Assembly: GCF_037975245.1 (NCBI RefSeq)
Contig: NC_092567.1
Location: 4,224,214 to 4,288,213, forward strand
DNA: 64,000 bases
Direction: 5' to 3'
Origin: Apostichopus japonicus
Lineage: Eukaryota > Echinodermata > Holothuroidea > Aspidochirotida > Stichopodidae
Position 1 is the stretch's first letter. Each line of letters starts with the position of its first letter. Shown piece by piece: positions 11,736 through 24,589 of this stretch. The position numbers and the translations under genes are program-made. Under the pieces are notes generated by a model, which did not search any database, was not told the DNA's origin, and worked only from the letters and a program-made list of their open reading frames with translations.

Positions 11736-14700
11736 TTCTTTTTCAAAATTGGTATGTACTAAACTATACATCGTCATTGTCACATACCCTAAAACAAAGT
11801 TGGGATCTTTTCCTTCCCAAAGTCAAACCAAGGAAGTATAAAAATGAACAAAAAAATAAAATGTTGCTGTCAGTGACATCACACTTGACATCATCTGACA
11901 TCACACCTGCTATGACATCACAACTGTTTGCTTCAAGTTCACTTTTGGTACAACCTTGTTAAGACATCGACGTTACAGTCTCTTTTGAGTCAAAACGAAA
12001 AGAACACTTCAACAGACAGTTTTCAAAATGTAGCAAAAATTTAAAGTAACCAAATGAAAAATAATAATAAGAATTCCATTAAAAGCGGTAACAATAATGG
12101 GAACTTGCCTATCTGATTAATTTCTGTAGTAATGTTATAAATATTATATTGACGTCATTTCATCATACCTGGAGAGATTTAACTGACTGCGCATGATCAA
12201 AGCGCCCTGAACTTGACTGTTATTTTCGAAGAGTTTGCGTTAACACTAAATATAAACTTGTGTATGTTTGTTTGTCGGTGAACTATTTTGAGCGTTCATG
12301 TTATATTCTTCGTGGGCTGATGGGATCATTTAATACAACAAATAGGATATTCCGTAAACTTGATAATAAACTAAATTATTAAAATGATGATTTGAAACAA
12401 ACAGAATATATCAATTGAAACAATTATAAAGCGAAGCTTAAAATAATAATAATACAATAGTAAAATGAAAATATTGATAGATGAAGTTATTGAAGTCTCA
12501 GTTACGTAATATACATAATATACATTTGTTATTTTAAAACATATGATATTACGTCATATTATTGTCTCCATGTTGAGAACGATAATTCATAGGAATATAA
12601 AGAAATGAAGAAATGCTGACATAGAAGAAACATTCCACAGATATTAATTAATATCACCTCTAAGTTCTTGTAGATCGACTTTAATAACACAATTGTATTG
12701 TAAATAACCAATGAATGTCATTTAGTCCTAACGTTGACACAATTAATGTGGCTCTACTCTTGTTAGATTTAAGAAATTACGTAACCGATACGTCACAGTT
12801 TTCATCAAAATTTAGTAGAAGGAAGAACGAAGGTAAAGTATATCATGCACTCCTAGTTACCGAGTGTATGTGGATACAGTATGTACATATTTTAACCAAA
12901 GCATTCCAAACATGTCTGCTTTAAAAAATAAGTTTAGGAATATTAACATAATTAGACGTATAATTAATTTTCTGAGTAGTCAAGTGTTTGTCGGGGTGGA
13001 GTGGAGGTGGGGGGGGGGGAGTGGGAAGTAGAGATATGGGTCTGGAATTGGGATGAATCATAACAGTACATGCAATGAAGGTTGTTATACCCTGCACACG
13101 AGGAGTGCGTGGAGGGCGAGAGCAGGTCCAGCAATATCTGATCAGGGAGTAGGTGAACAAACCTTCATCTTCCTTTACACAAGTAACGATGACTTTGTTA
13201 CATACTAATTTAAATTGGAAAAAAATACTGTACATAACCGTTTAATTCCCATTATACAAATTAGCGTTCTGGTTGTGGTGCCAATAACTACTATAACATG
13301 TACTTGGTCACCAATGTGGTGGGTCTAACCCCTCCAACACCCCTCCCACCCCACCCCCCCCCCCTCCACACCTCGCTCCTCCACATACACACATAGAGAA
13401 AGGTAGGGATTGTGCTCTTTCTTCCCTCTCTCAATAGTTGACATCCAAGAAAATATGGTCTCCTATACTGATGACGTAGTGGTTGATGGATGACGTCATT
13501 AGAAGCTTGATTGGTTCTTAGCAAGTTTGAATTTGGCTTGAAGAGCAAACGAATTTAGAGTTAGAAAAGAAAGCAGATATGGACAGTAATGTTATTATTA
13601 AAATGTTAGAAATTACTTTTTGTATACTTTACAATAAAATACTAAGTAGCCTTTGTTTGGAGTTCTTTGTAGTATTTGGAGTAAGTAACAGTTTACAAAC
13701 CTAATATCTTGATAGGATGGAGAAGGAATCCACTAGACACCCCATCCCCTTCTCCGAAAAAGAAAAGAAAACGCTTTCATTACATTTAAATTATGTATGC
13801 TACCTGTGGTTAAATCCTCCTAATAGGTGGGTAATATATCTTAATTAATAGTGGACGAGTTTCTCATAATTAATCATTATTTCCAAGATGTACTTCTCTG
13901 TTATCGTTTTGTTTTAAATGTCATCGAGTTAAATTCAAGAGACATAAATAGTAAATATGTTGATTGTTTGTTCAACTTGGTAATCAGTGACGTCACCAGA
14001 CTATTTCAGTTGGTGGCGAATATGAGGTATATGTCTCTTAATAAGAGATAGATAGTGTACAGTGAAGTACAAATTCGACACGGACAAATGTTGTAAAAAA
14101 TAATCTCAATATGCTCTGGTTTAAGAACAGTTACAAAACTTGATTTTGTTGAGTTATTAAATTGTATAAAACACAGTATTAATATGAATATTTAGGCTGC
14201 ATTAAGGGGCTGACGTCATCATCGATTTAGCAATTAAAGGAGTAGTCCAGATATTTAGCATATGTTAAAGGTGAATATCTAACAAACCCAGAATAGTTGA
14301 AGAAACTTTAGTAACGCTCCATTTTCGACTATAGTATTTAAAGACTGAAATTCAGATTAAATTAAACACAATGTTAATTGAACACTTATCTTTTACTTCT
14401 TTATTGTGTATGGAATTATTAATATTATTACACAACCTAATCTCTCTACGAGATCCATTCACAATGAATGTAAAAGTTACAGTCTTCCATCAAGTCACCA
14501 TTCCATTGTCTTGAGAATATAGGCATTTGATGACGTCACAATCATACGAGACTAGTTCCATGTGTACTATACTGAAGCTCTATCTGGCGCTGTTTGTAGT
14601 ATTTGGGAGATGTTAACAGTTTACAACCTAAATCTTTATTAGATCCTTCCTCACTGAAATTACTGCCATCGTTTTGAGGATTGAGTGAATGACGTCACAG

Positions 14701-15243
14701 TCCTGCTGATAATTGGCAACGCCAGATGAACAAGCATCTTGCATTGAGCTCTAATATAAAAATAAAATGATATATATTAGGTCATATTGTTATCATAATA
14801 AATGGGTCGAATAGCATATTTATTAGTAGAATAATGGGAAAGTGATCCTAGGCAACCCCCTCCCCCCCCCCCGGGAAAGCGCCAACAATACCATGAGCCA
14901 ACAAGTAATTTAACTCACCAGCTAAACAAAACACCGCCACACGGGAAACAAACGAACGATGTTTATGTTAATGGAAGGAACTTATCACTCATTTCTATAC
15001 AAATAATCAGGGATCAGTTATGTTAATGAAATATATGATAAAACCAATTAAAGTTGAAGCAAATGATATTAGTGACCAGAAAAAAAATAGATAATCACAA
15101 ACATAGGAATACAAATTATGGTTAAGGGTGGAGATTAATTTTAATATATTAAAATTTTACCATTAGAAATAGCAGACAATCACTGTTAACAAATATAATG
15201 TTAAATACTAAGGTAGAGAGTAGTCAGCTGTATTGACTTACAG
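11736..15243. other. 3' flank of the minus-strand gene, rich in TGACGTCA palindromes
   Basis: No exon is supported. TGACGTCA occurs at 12150, 13491, 13988, 14211, 14531 and 14690. Poly(G)/(C) tracts lie at 13009-13019, 13354-13364 and 14862-14872. The stretch includes whatever 3' untranslated region the minus-strand gene has; TTTATT at 14819-14824 (AATAAA on the minus strand) is one possible polyadenylation signal but is too common a sequence to rely on. Confidence 0.45.
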
Positions 15244-15306
15244 TTACTTGCGCCTTGCCCGGTTGAATCTCGCCAGGCTTTTCCGATAACTTTCCTCATC
15301 GAAGTC
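15244..15306 (-). CDS. Terminal coding exon of a minus-strand LRR gene
   Basis: Read on the minus strand, the acceptor TTTGTTTAG is followed by DFDEESYRKSLARFNRARRK and a TAA stop (15244-15246). The exon starts in phase 0, matching the phase-0 end of the exon at 20385-20420. The C-terminus is very basic (six R/K in the last ten residues). I do not recognise the protein family. The call rests on splice-site quality, an open frame ending in a stop, and phase agreement along the chain of five exons. Confidence 0.7.
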   Translation of the reverse strand, partial: DFDEESYRKSLARFNRARRK

Positions 15307-16890
15307 CTAAACAAAAGGAAAATATAAGTAATGAATATGTATAAGATAACACAGACACAAAGACAATGCAGTATATAGTTAAATGTTGTAAATCATCATA
15401 TGCATCCATATTAAAAGTGTTATTTCAGATAAATCGATTCATGTAACATAAAACTTTGCATGTTTTCAAATGTCTTGACAAATTTCTTTTTATTATTAAT
15501 ATTTCAGTTATTATTTTAGGGATTTCTAACGAGTACGTCCTGCAAATATTTGAGTACTGAACATGTTAAACACATGAAGGCTAAATCCATTAAACCATAG
15601 TCACTAATGCTGTAGTCGCTTTGATTCCATGCCTGAAAGGGACTGATTTTTGAAGGTTGGATTATATAAAAAGGTTCTACTGTTTGCTTGAAATATTGAA
15701 AATAAGTATATAAATAACAAAATGAATAGCATATGTAAACCCATATTGACTCACAGCACGAGGATATAATCCTTTCCCAATCTATATAAAAGGTTTCTGT
15801 GTAAAACAGGATTACTGTACATGAATCAGTTCACTTATCGCCACACTCCATACTCTTCCCTGCCGGTAACCATCAAATGACCTATTCAGGGGATTTCCCC
15901 TTGATATCACGATGAATCAATCGATGCAACCCAATGTACTATCACACATTGGTGCGATGCAGGGAAATGTTCCGTTCTGTTTATAAGCTGATCCCGTCTA
16001 GCTGAGTAGCCATTTTCAATTAAGTTGCAAAGTTTAACATTCTCATCATTATGAAAGTTCGACAATCCCTTTTAAACATTAATGTCATCGTTACAGAACC
16101 ATGTCCAGGTCACTCAGCTCTCAGTATGAGCTTTTCTTAAGTATTCACAAATGTAGGAGCCAAATCAAATTGGACATTGACTCACGTGATTATGCAATAG
16201 AAAGGTTAGAGTTCCAGAGATGGTGAAGGGGCAGCATTCTTAGGGTGTTAAAATGACCAGTTTACTCCATTCTGAAGGTAAACTGATTTATAAACGTGGT
16301 TTATACATTCTCAGCTGGACCAACCCCTCTCCCTTCTTCCTCTAGAGCTTTGAAGCCAATCGTAACATTTTGTGTAAAAGTAAGTAAAATGTTGGGTAGG
16401 CCGTGTCACTATCTGACATTTATAGTTGTTCCTTTAATAAATTCCCTGAATTGATCATTATTGACATCTAACCGGATAGTTAGTTTAGTTGGTTCTCTTG
16501 ACCATGCTAGACTGGGTTCTGCTTAATGTTTTGTTTTGACGGAACTTGTTATCATTAGCATAGTTTATCTTCAGTGGAAGCTTTAAACAGTTTAGGGGTT
16601 AATTAAAAATGAATATTATAGTGCGAAATACTATTAACAGTTTAAGTGTAAAATGCGAAAGACAAACTTTCTTGCTAGTAATGCCTTATTTTCCACAACG
16701 ATAATTTAATGAACCAGTCTAAATAACCGTCCCGATAACATTATGTTAAGAGGGAATGGTGGAAGAGGGAGGGGGGGGGGTGTAGGGCGGACTCAGACCA
16801 ATGTTCAGGGGTGCTGATAGCGCTACCGTGTGAATGTTCCCACGGTCAAGAGCTCGCTTAATGTCCATGGTCAGTGGTCTAGTTGGACCC

Positions 16891-17134
16891 GGAGTGTTAG
16901 CTCATAGTTAAAGCTGGTGCTTTCCAACCTTAAGGTCCCCAGTTCGAGTCACTCCAAGATTAATGTTTGTCGTCCAGTTACAGAGTTGTTGACAGTTGAC
17001 AATTCATAATCATGGACGTTAAATATGAATTTAAGAGACTGACTTCGGTCAGCTTGCGGCTTTGATAAGCCAATGAGGCTTCTTCGTGAGTTCCTGCTTG
17101 CAGGAGGATCTAAATACAATACATACATGCATGT
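16891..17134 (+). mobile_element. tRNA-derived SINE
   Basis: The head is tRNA-like. GGAGTG (16891-16896) pairs with CACTCC (16950-16955), an A-box-like TTAGCTCATAGTTAAAGC follows the 5' strand, and the B-box AGTTCGAGTCACTCC is near-consensus (GGTTCGAATCC). The body continues with two small hairpins (GGCTTTGATAAGCC and TCCTGCTTGCAGGA) and ends in a CAATACATACATGCATG-type short-repeat tail, as tRNA-derived SINEs do. Transcription by RNA polymerase III from A and B boxes is expected for the family. Anticodon identity is unclear because the anticodon arm is eroded. No target duplication was recognised. Confidence 0.75.
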
Positions 17135-19977
17135 TGCCTACGAAGCCTTAAACACTCCTGATATTAAGTTTTAAAAGTATTTGATACATCCTGGGACCCC
17201 AATGCGAAAATATACACAACTATAGTGATAGAAAATCACTGTTCCGAAAAATAATTCGCGATCATAATACACTCCTGTCCCCTTCCCGTAGCATCCGGGC
17301 ATCTCTGGTTACCATAGTACCATTGTCTAGGAACGTTAGTTTGCTGGTAGTAGGGCTATTGTAACAGTTAGACTTGACCTCAGTTTGTTTTTTGAGAGAG
17401 ATGGGAGAGATTGGAGAGAGATGAGAGGAATTAAAGAGATATTTATAGTGAGTGAAGAAGAGACAAAGAATTTTTTTGTTTGGACAAAGAGGATTAAAAT
17501 GAAAACCCTGTCAAAACAAGAAATTGAAAGCCAGATTACTTTCTACAAGTCCGGAACGATGAATGAGATATCAAGATACTTGGAAGCTGTAACACATTGT
17601 AGAAAATACGAACTGCAAACACTTTTTTGTGTCACGTGATGCAAGTTATTGACAGATATATGTTTTACATGCTCATTTTTCGCTCTATTGTGTTGACTTT
17701 ACAATGAACGTGAATCCAGTGTTAACCATATCAGTCGCACAATTAATCAAAATGAATGTCTCGTATACAACACGAATTACCTACTTTTATTTCTTACTAT
17801 ATTGTTAGTTTCTCTGTACAGTATCAGTATAGCGTTTCCTAATTCAATATGAAAGGTAATCCGGATGTTGAAGGGTGAAACTGACCGCTGTTTATAAAAT
17901 GTATTGTTAACGTTTTGACGGGTTAATGTTCGACATCCAAGGGCAATTTGCTTCCTTTATCCATTAACATGAAAATAGCTATAGATCGAGGTAATTAATT
18001 AATATTGTTCCTGTATCTCCATGGTTACACCTTACAGTTTTGTCCAATATTTCTACAGACCCCATATGTCAAGATGTATTACAACGATTCTACTATGAGT
18101 GACTTCTTACACTTCGCCGAAGAAAGTTGGTGGACAAAAGACGTCCATGAAGAGGGATGGGGTGGGGTTAATTTAAATTTTCATCTAACTTTGGGTAACA
18201 AAATCTAGCGTTAAACAACTAAGTCGGACGAATCCTCCCTTCCTCCCACCGCCTTGAAACAATGGAACTATGAGCCGCTAGTTTTATGCCTTAAGGAGAA
18301 ATACTTCATCACGTCTACTCATCTGTCGCATGCATGGTGAGTAAACATTCAATTTCCCTTAGTAAAATTTCGTATATACAATGCGTTATGTAGCAGTAAT
18401 ACACCTTAGCTGCAAGTGTACGCTGACGTCGTATTTGAAAAATAATTTAAACGAGACCTACGAGGAAAGATAAAACGTGCCTTGAAATCAGCTTTTATGT
18501 TCAATCTGAACAAACATTGACATTATTCTAAACACCCATAACAATATTATTTGTTAGCTGGATAAGTCAGACATATAATGACAAAATGATTTAAAAAGCA
18601 AAATGGAAACTCCTTAGTTGGTGTTATATGTGTCACCTGTTTGTAAATGTGTTTAGGCAACGACATGTTAATGATCAATGTTTTCATTTATTGTTTTTTA
18701 AATAAAATATAGTGTAAAAGTCAAAATATGTATAATTGCAATTCATTGCCAGCTCATTTTGACTAACATTAGAAGGTTTGGTACAATATTCAGAAATTAA
18801 CTTTCATATTGCAAAAAAAAAATATATATATATAAAAACAACCGTGAAAAAATTAACTGTACCAGGGTTGTGCTAATAAATAGTAAAATAATTGAGATAT
18901 GAACCAGCGTAAACCATCTCGAAAACTTACTTGTGGCTTTGAACTGACACACATTTGGGAAGTATATTGATCAATAAATGTATTTTTTAAGTTTATGTTG
19001 GAAGAGAGTCAACTTTCATGCACGCAGCTTCATCCAAATCACTATAGTGTCGTTAGCTACATACGCCGTTGCTATCATGTCTTTTATATAAACGGACCCG
19101 AACTGGAACTTACTTGATGCACCCCTCCTCCATTTAATCCACTCTGTAAGGGATTACGGTATGACGTCATCACTCAGTCACTAAAACATCAACCCTTCCC
19201 TTTTACTAGTTTCTTGATATGTCATATAACAACAGTTCGCTCCGAGTTAGTGATTTTATGACACAGTGTATGCTCTCGTTTCACAATGATTCATGATACC
19301 CAACGAATACCTTCCTAAACAATCCCAACCCCTCCCCGACCAAAGGGAATGATTTTATTATATTAAAAAATACCGGAATAGAGATTTATGGGAGATTTGA
19401 GTATAGACTTCTACAGTTAGCACTTTGTGTGTAGAGAAAACTGTTACCCTATAAAAGTGAAATTCCAAATGTTTTTTTTTTTTATCAGTTCCTTTCACGG
19501 TTAATAAACTGTGAAAAAAAATTCACGTAAAAATTAATAAACAAAGAATTTTCTACAAGAAATTTATAAATATCTTCTTTGATACTTTTGGTATTGATAA
19601 CGAATTATGATATGCACTACAGCAGAGTGAAATAAAATAATCATGAAGCATCTACCGGCGGGAGGGGCTTGACCGCTTAAAGTTATATTCCAATATTGTG
19701 TGAGGCTTGTAACACACCATAACACCGGACTAAACTTATTTTAAAGTCTATCCGTTTCTTAGTTTAGCATTACTTTGACTGTGTGTGCGGAAGTAAGATT
19801 ATTTAGGCCGCATCTAAACTTGACATTGAGAACAGTGCTATCATCATTACGAGGCATAAACTTGTAACCGGGCTATCTGAATTCCCTGTTCGATACACGA
19901 CAATTATAAATCTTTCCCCGTGATGAGAAACAAAGTCAAATGCTCGTTTGTCTTATTTCTTTGTTTCAAATTAATTA

Positions 19978-20310
19978 CAGGGTTGTCCAACCTACGGCCT
20001 AGTGAGCAGATTTATTGATAACAATTTGAAGCTATACAATCAATCATTCGAACCTTGTGGGTCCACAAAACTGCATACAGGTCAGTTTCTGTGACACTCT
20101 CTAAGCGGAGGGGGGGGGGGGGGACTGGACCTTATTCAACTGTTTTATCAGGAAGGAAAATAAATCAGTGCGCTCCGCGCGCAGTGCTCACATTTGTTGT
20201 CTTGGGCTTCGGGCAAAAAATCGAAAAATCGAGCGTAGGGTTCATGCGGCCCCCTCCTTCATCATAATTATTCCATGTGGCCCTCCTCTGCAAAAGGTTG
20301 GACAACCCTG
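19978..20310 (+). mobile_element. hAT non-autonomous element, 333 bp
   Basis: Both ends carry the same 16-bp terminal inverted repeat: CAGGGTTGTCCAACCT at 19978 and its complement AGGTTGGACAACCCTG ending at 20310. CAGGG...CCCTG termini are characteristic of hAT transposons. The flanks ATTAATTA and AATTAATA are AT-rich and almost the 8-bp duplication expected, allowing one shift or substitution. The interior holds a G14 run (20110-20123) and no transposase. Confidence 0.9.
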
Positions 20311-20384
20311 AATTAATACCTCTGTGTCTGTTATTAAAATTACCGTTACTAATTAACAGGGACATGAATCTATGTCTCGCTTAC

Positions 20385-20420
20385 CTCTTCTCCTGGTAGT
20401 TTGCCACATATGTCACAGGC
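20385..20420 (-). CDS. Exon 4 of the LRR gene model (36 nt)
   Basis: On the minus strand, TTCCTTTCAG precedes the exon and GTAAGCG follows. The 12 codons read ACDICGKLPGEE in phase 0 at both ends, matching the phase-0 exit of exon 3 and entry of exon 5. The CDIC pair is a CxxC motif that could hold half of a metal site, but no second pair is visible nearby. A microexon of this size would be missed by ORF-based methods. Confidence 0.68.
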
Positions 20421-20696
20421 CTGAAAGGAAGAGAAATATTATATTCATGAGATTTTAAAATTGAATTTTGGAAAATATAACATGGTGAAGCAAAAAATAT
20501 ATAAGTTAGAATGGTATACCTTCACAAAAATCACAGTGAACTATTCCTGGCAGGTAACGCACATCTACATTGAATACACTAAAGTCAATAAAGGAGACAG
20601 ACTCGTCAATGTAAGATGCACGGACTTAATAACAGAATATAAACATCAGCTTTATGTGGAAGACATATATAGTTAGGTTTAAACCCGTCATCAAAC

Positions 20697-20730
20697 ACTG
20701 AGTGACGTCATCAAATACTGAGTGACGTCA
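20697..20730 (+). repeat. Tandem pair of 20-bp units each with TGACGTCA
   Basis: ACACTGAGTGACGTCATCA is followed directly by AATACTGAGTGACGTCATA, giving palindromes at 20703-20710 and 20723-20730. The unit length is about two helical turns, so both sites would face the same side of the DNA. TGACGTCA is the consensus for CREB/ATF-type bZIP dimers; binding is inferred only. Confidence 0.7.
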
Positions 20731-21694
20731 TAATGATGAACTTCCATGAGAAGGGAAAAGAGGGCAGTATTCAAAGATAGACCCCAGAACATCGTGATTG
20801 GATCGATGTAATGGCAAAAATAAAGCAAAATATTGGTTATCCCTCAAAGCATCATATTGATTACCCCCTCCACCCCCCCCCCCTTCGTCTTAGATATTCT
20901 GTTTCTATCGTATTGTTGATTGTGTAGAGATATCCATGAAAGTTTGGAAAATTCATTTGTATGATGAACACATACAATAAGAGACAAAGGGGAGAATTCA
21001 ATAGACTAGTGTAGATCTGTTATCACTCATTAAAAAATGCATTGAAATATAGTAAACCCTGTATTGGCAGAAACCGCGTGAGCTCTTCATTGCTGTGTCT
21101 CTATGTTTTAGCTGGACTTGGTTTGGGTTGCTCATATACTCTATATAACGCTGTTCGGATTCGAGAGTACCATACTCGAACCAAGAGGTCTCGGACTCTG
21201 CTCGAGATAAGGAATAATTTCACTCTACTACATCATAGTGTTTCTTATCCAATAATATACAGACATATTGAATGGTTCTGATAGCAAGAGTACTAATAAC
21301 AATAGGTACCATGTGTGGATACCAAGCCCGGATGTTGCATTATATTATCGTCAGCACTTAAATATAATTATGAAGTTACAAAAGTTAATTTGCCCGGTGG
21401 TAAATTTTACAAAATCAACCACATTACTAGGTACTTTGAACACCCCCCCCCCCCCTCTACTCCAACTCGGGCCTGAGCTCCTTCGAGATACTGCTTTTGT
21501 TTAAGCTTGTATTTAGCAGTTATTCAAAAGACGAAAGGAATAAGACAAATATTTTAAAGAGGATGGTAGAAAAAGACGTTTCTTGAAAATGAATTAAAAA
21601 CCTTAAATTTAATCTTTTAGTTAAACTTTTAAGTATTCACCTCTCCTTTCATTTTCCTAGTATGTTAAAGTACATGAAGTTGATGAAACCTAAA

Positions 21695-23610
21695 CAATCC
21701 ATTTGTTTCTTAGTTTCAAGTTAAACCCAGATACGTCCTTTCATATATATGCCTGCTTGGACCCACACATTCATATCAGTCACTTATATATACATTAATC
21801 TAAATCAATAATGAAATATAATCAATATGGATCCCTCAAATCCCATAACAACTCAAATTACTAGAACCGAGTCACATTTAATGAATGCTGTATTGCTGCA
21901 TGCAGTGACGTCAGACGTAAAGATTCTGGAGATGAAAATTATCCATTGATATTTTCACCAATAAAACATTTTTGACTAAGAAACACTGGGAGCACGATAG
22001 ATTCATTTCGCTTTATATGTTTTTATCTGTTTGAATATTCTCTATCTTAAAATTAAGAATATATCATTGATTCACAAGACAATTACTTCTATAAGGAGAG
22101 CACATAGGGGTCTACATGCAGAGAAAGAAGAACAACAATAATTGGGATATAGGATGAAAGTACTGGAGTACGAGCGTGGAAAGGAAGACTTTTTATTCAT
22201 TTTCCTTTATTTGTACCAACCTCGTCACAAGGTGTCTAACGTATATTGTGTATTGTACGATATATATGCATCCTGGAGAAATAACTCCTCGTCGTTGGAC
22301 AATTGCAAATTAATCTTTAAATATAATTGTCGTTACTTCAGTATGGCGACCCCCCCCCCCCCCAAGATTAGGATGATTAGAGGGTGATAAAAACTTTTTA
22401 ATATCATCACGACTAATGTTCCATACCTCACTGATCTGTAACACTTTAAAGCAAATCTAATAAAAATAAATAAAAAAATTATGTCAATATCTTACAGTTA
22501 GAATAATCACCAAGACTAGTTTGAAGTCTCTATAGCTATGCATACTGTAGCACTTTCATCCATGTAAACAAACATGTCTTAGTCCGTAGCGACTGCAACA
22601 TAATACCTATAGCAATATAGACTACTGTATATAACTATGTGTTGGCTGTTATACCAGACAGTCGTATTTTAAATCACCTTAGTCTGTACTTAAGACAAAT
22701 CCCTCTTATGACATCGTCAAAGGTTCCAGATATAGCATTGCTTATACCATTTTGATCGCGAGGGATAATTATTTTATCAATAACGGTGTATCATAAAAAA
22801 AATGATCAGATTAAAAATCCCCATCATTATAATCTGCAACATTTACATCTCTTCCGTTAACCAATTATTCCTTCAAGCGTTTTGATTGAACTATTCCTAT
22901 TGATTGGGAATACATGAACTATTCGTATGGGACACCCATTGTATCCTGCACGTAGGGGTCTTTTAGTAAATGCCAACAGAAATTTACACAATCCTCATAT
23001 CTTGCCCCAAAAAAAGTGTAATTCTGTACTTTGTGTTGATTTTGCTACAATCTGCTGGTAGCAAACTTGACCGTTAAAGGAATGAGTAGGACTTGAAAAC
23101 ATAATGTTACTTCAGTCCACCAGGAAAGATTAAAGTAAGTTTTTTTTTTTTTAATATCTATGACGATAAATTTATGGGACACCAATTGTCTAAATCTGGT
23201 TGAACGACAAATAATTCACTAACCATGAGCAGTCACGTGATTGTGACAACATATCTAAATATCTTAGTAAGTTGCAGGGTATCCATTAATTCTTCGAATA
23301 TTTCACAGCTTGGTCAATTTACAAACTATGACGTAATAGGCAGCTTTATATAATGGAGACCAAATTCTCCTTACACCAGAGAAAAGAAGAGAATGAACAT
23401 AACCAGGAAAATCCAGGGAGCCTGCTACAAAGGCAAATATGCAAGGGCAGCTACAGTAAGGTACAGGGTCGGCTAAACTGACTGTTGTTTCGACTGATGT
23501 AACTTGTATGTGTTATGATGAACATTTGCCCGAAATTAATTCAACATAAACAAGAACGGTGCAACATGATTGACAACATTCTACGGTTTCATACTTAATG
23601 TACATCGAGA
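21695..23610 (+). repeat. Segmental duplication, unit 1
   Basis: The left part (about 21695-21850) matches 24590-24730 ('TTAGTTTCAAGTTAAACCC', 'CGTCCTTTCAT', 'GCCTGCTTG'). The right part (about 23020-23610) matches 24807-25650 ('GCTACAATCTGCTGGTA', 'GAAAACATAATGTTACTT', 'ATGTGTTATGATGAACA'). The middle is present here but largely missing from unit 2. The copies are clearly diverged, so the event is older than the 10.3-11.3 kb duplication. No coding content recognised. Confidence 0.75.
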
Positions 23611-24589
23611 TGGTGACGCAAACGCGGGATATGTTCAGTATACATTCATTAAGGTGAAGACTGTATTTGATTAAGATATGTGTTAATGTCATTGATTTTT
23701 ACTACAGCTAAGTTTTGGTTCAGAAGAATAATACCAATGTTTCACGAGGATGTATAGTGGTATGTTGGAAACGTTAAGCAGGGTCGGTTATGTCAATTAT
23801 GTTGTTTCAGAGTCATACACGCTACTATTGTGTTCTATTAAATGTTGAATGATATGCTTAGTTGTTAATTATCATACCAATGCTCGTAATTTACTTACAG
23901 ACTTTTATCTCAAAAATATATGTTAAAGATATGTATTTCTGTTCACTTCCAGATTTTTATAAGTTTGTTTCTATACGTTTGGAATAAACGTGATACAAAA
24001 GTTTACATGAGTTGTTCCTCTATTATTTTGCGCCCTCAACTCTCCACCCAATCCTAGACACTAATGATAAGTAATGAATGAGGCTGGAAGGTATGGGTGT
24101 GGCAATAAAATATCCTTAACACTTGAAGGTAATTATCAAGATAAATAAGCAATTAGCGGATGACAAATTATGAATATTTAAATCAGATTATCAGTTTTCG
24201 ACTAAACCGTAGTTGGAACAACTCCACCCACCCTCCCCGTCGTCGAATGTGTGTATTTTGGTGTCTGTTCCAAACACGAGGGAAATAATACGAATATCTG
24301 TCTTATATTAATATTTTATCAAGTGAGTGCATATATTTTAGTTACCATGGTATCCGTACAAGATAACAACAAAGCGGGTTAGTAGAGCTACACATATATA
24401 ATACAGAGTTTCTTTCTGTTTTCTAATTTATTCCCATTTTACACAAATACAATTATCCACCCCCCAAGAAAAAAAAAGAAGAGTATTAGATCGGAACCCT
24501 TGAAATTTCATCAATAAAAATAGCTCCTCTTCCCTTCATATATACAAATGGCCATGACAAGCATTACCATTCAGAAGAATATACCAGAG

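Larger units (their letters stand above)
15307..20384 (-). other. Intron (about 5.1 kb) between exons 4 and 5 of the model
   Basis: The intron is bounded by GTAAGC at the exon-4 side and TTTGTTTAG at the exon-5 side on the minus strand. It contains a tRNA-derived SINE (16891-17134), a hAT short element (19978-20310), a G10 run at about 16771-16780 and a purine-rich GAGA stretch at about 17394-17430. An 84-codon plus-strand frame at 17385-17639 is K/E-rich but unrecognised. Confidence 0.6.

Noticed and set aside
16891-16956. Functional tRNA gene
   Set aside because: The anticodon arm does not form a convincing 5-bp stem with a 7-base loop, and SINE body and tail follow.
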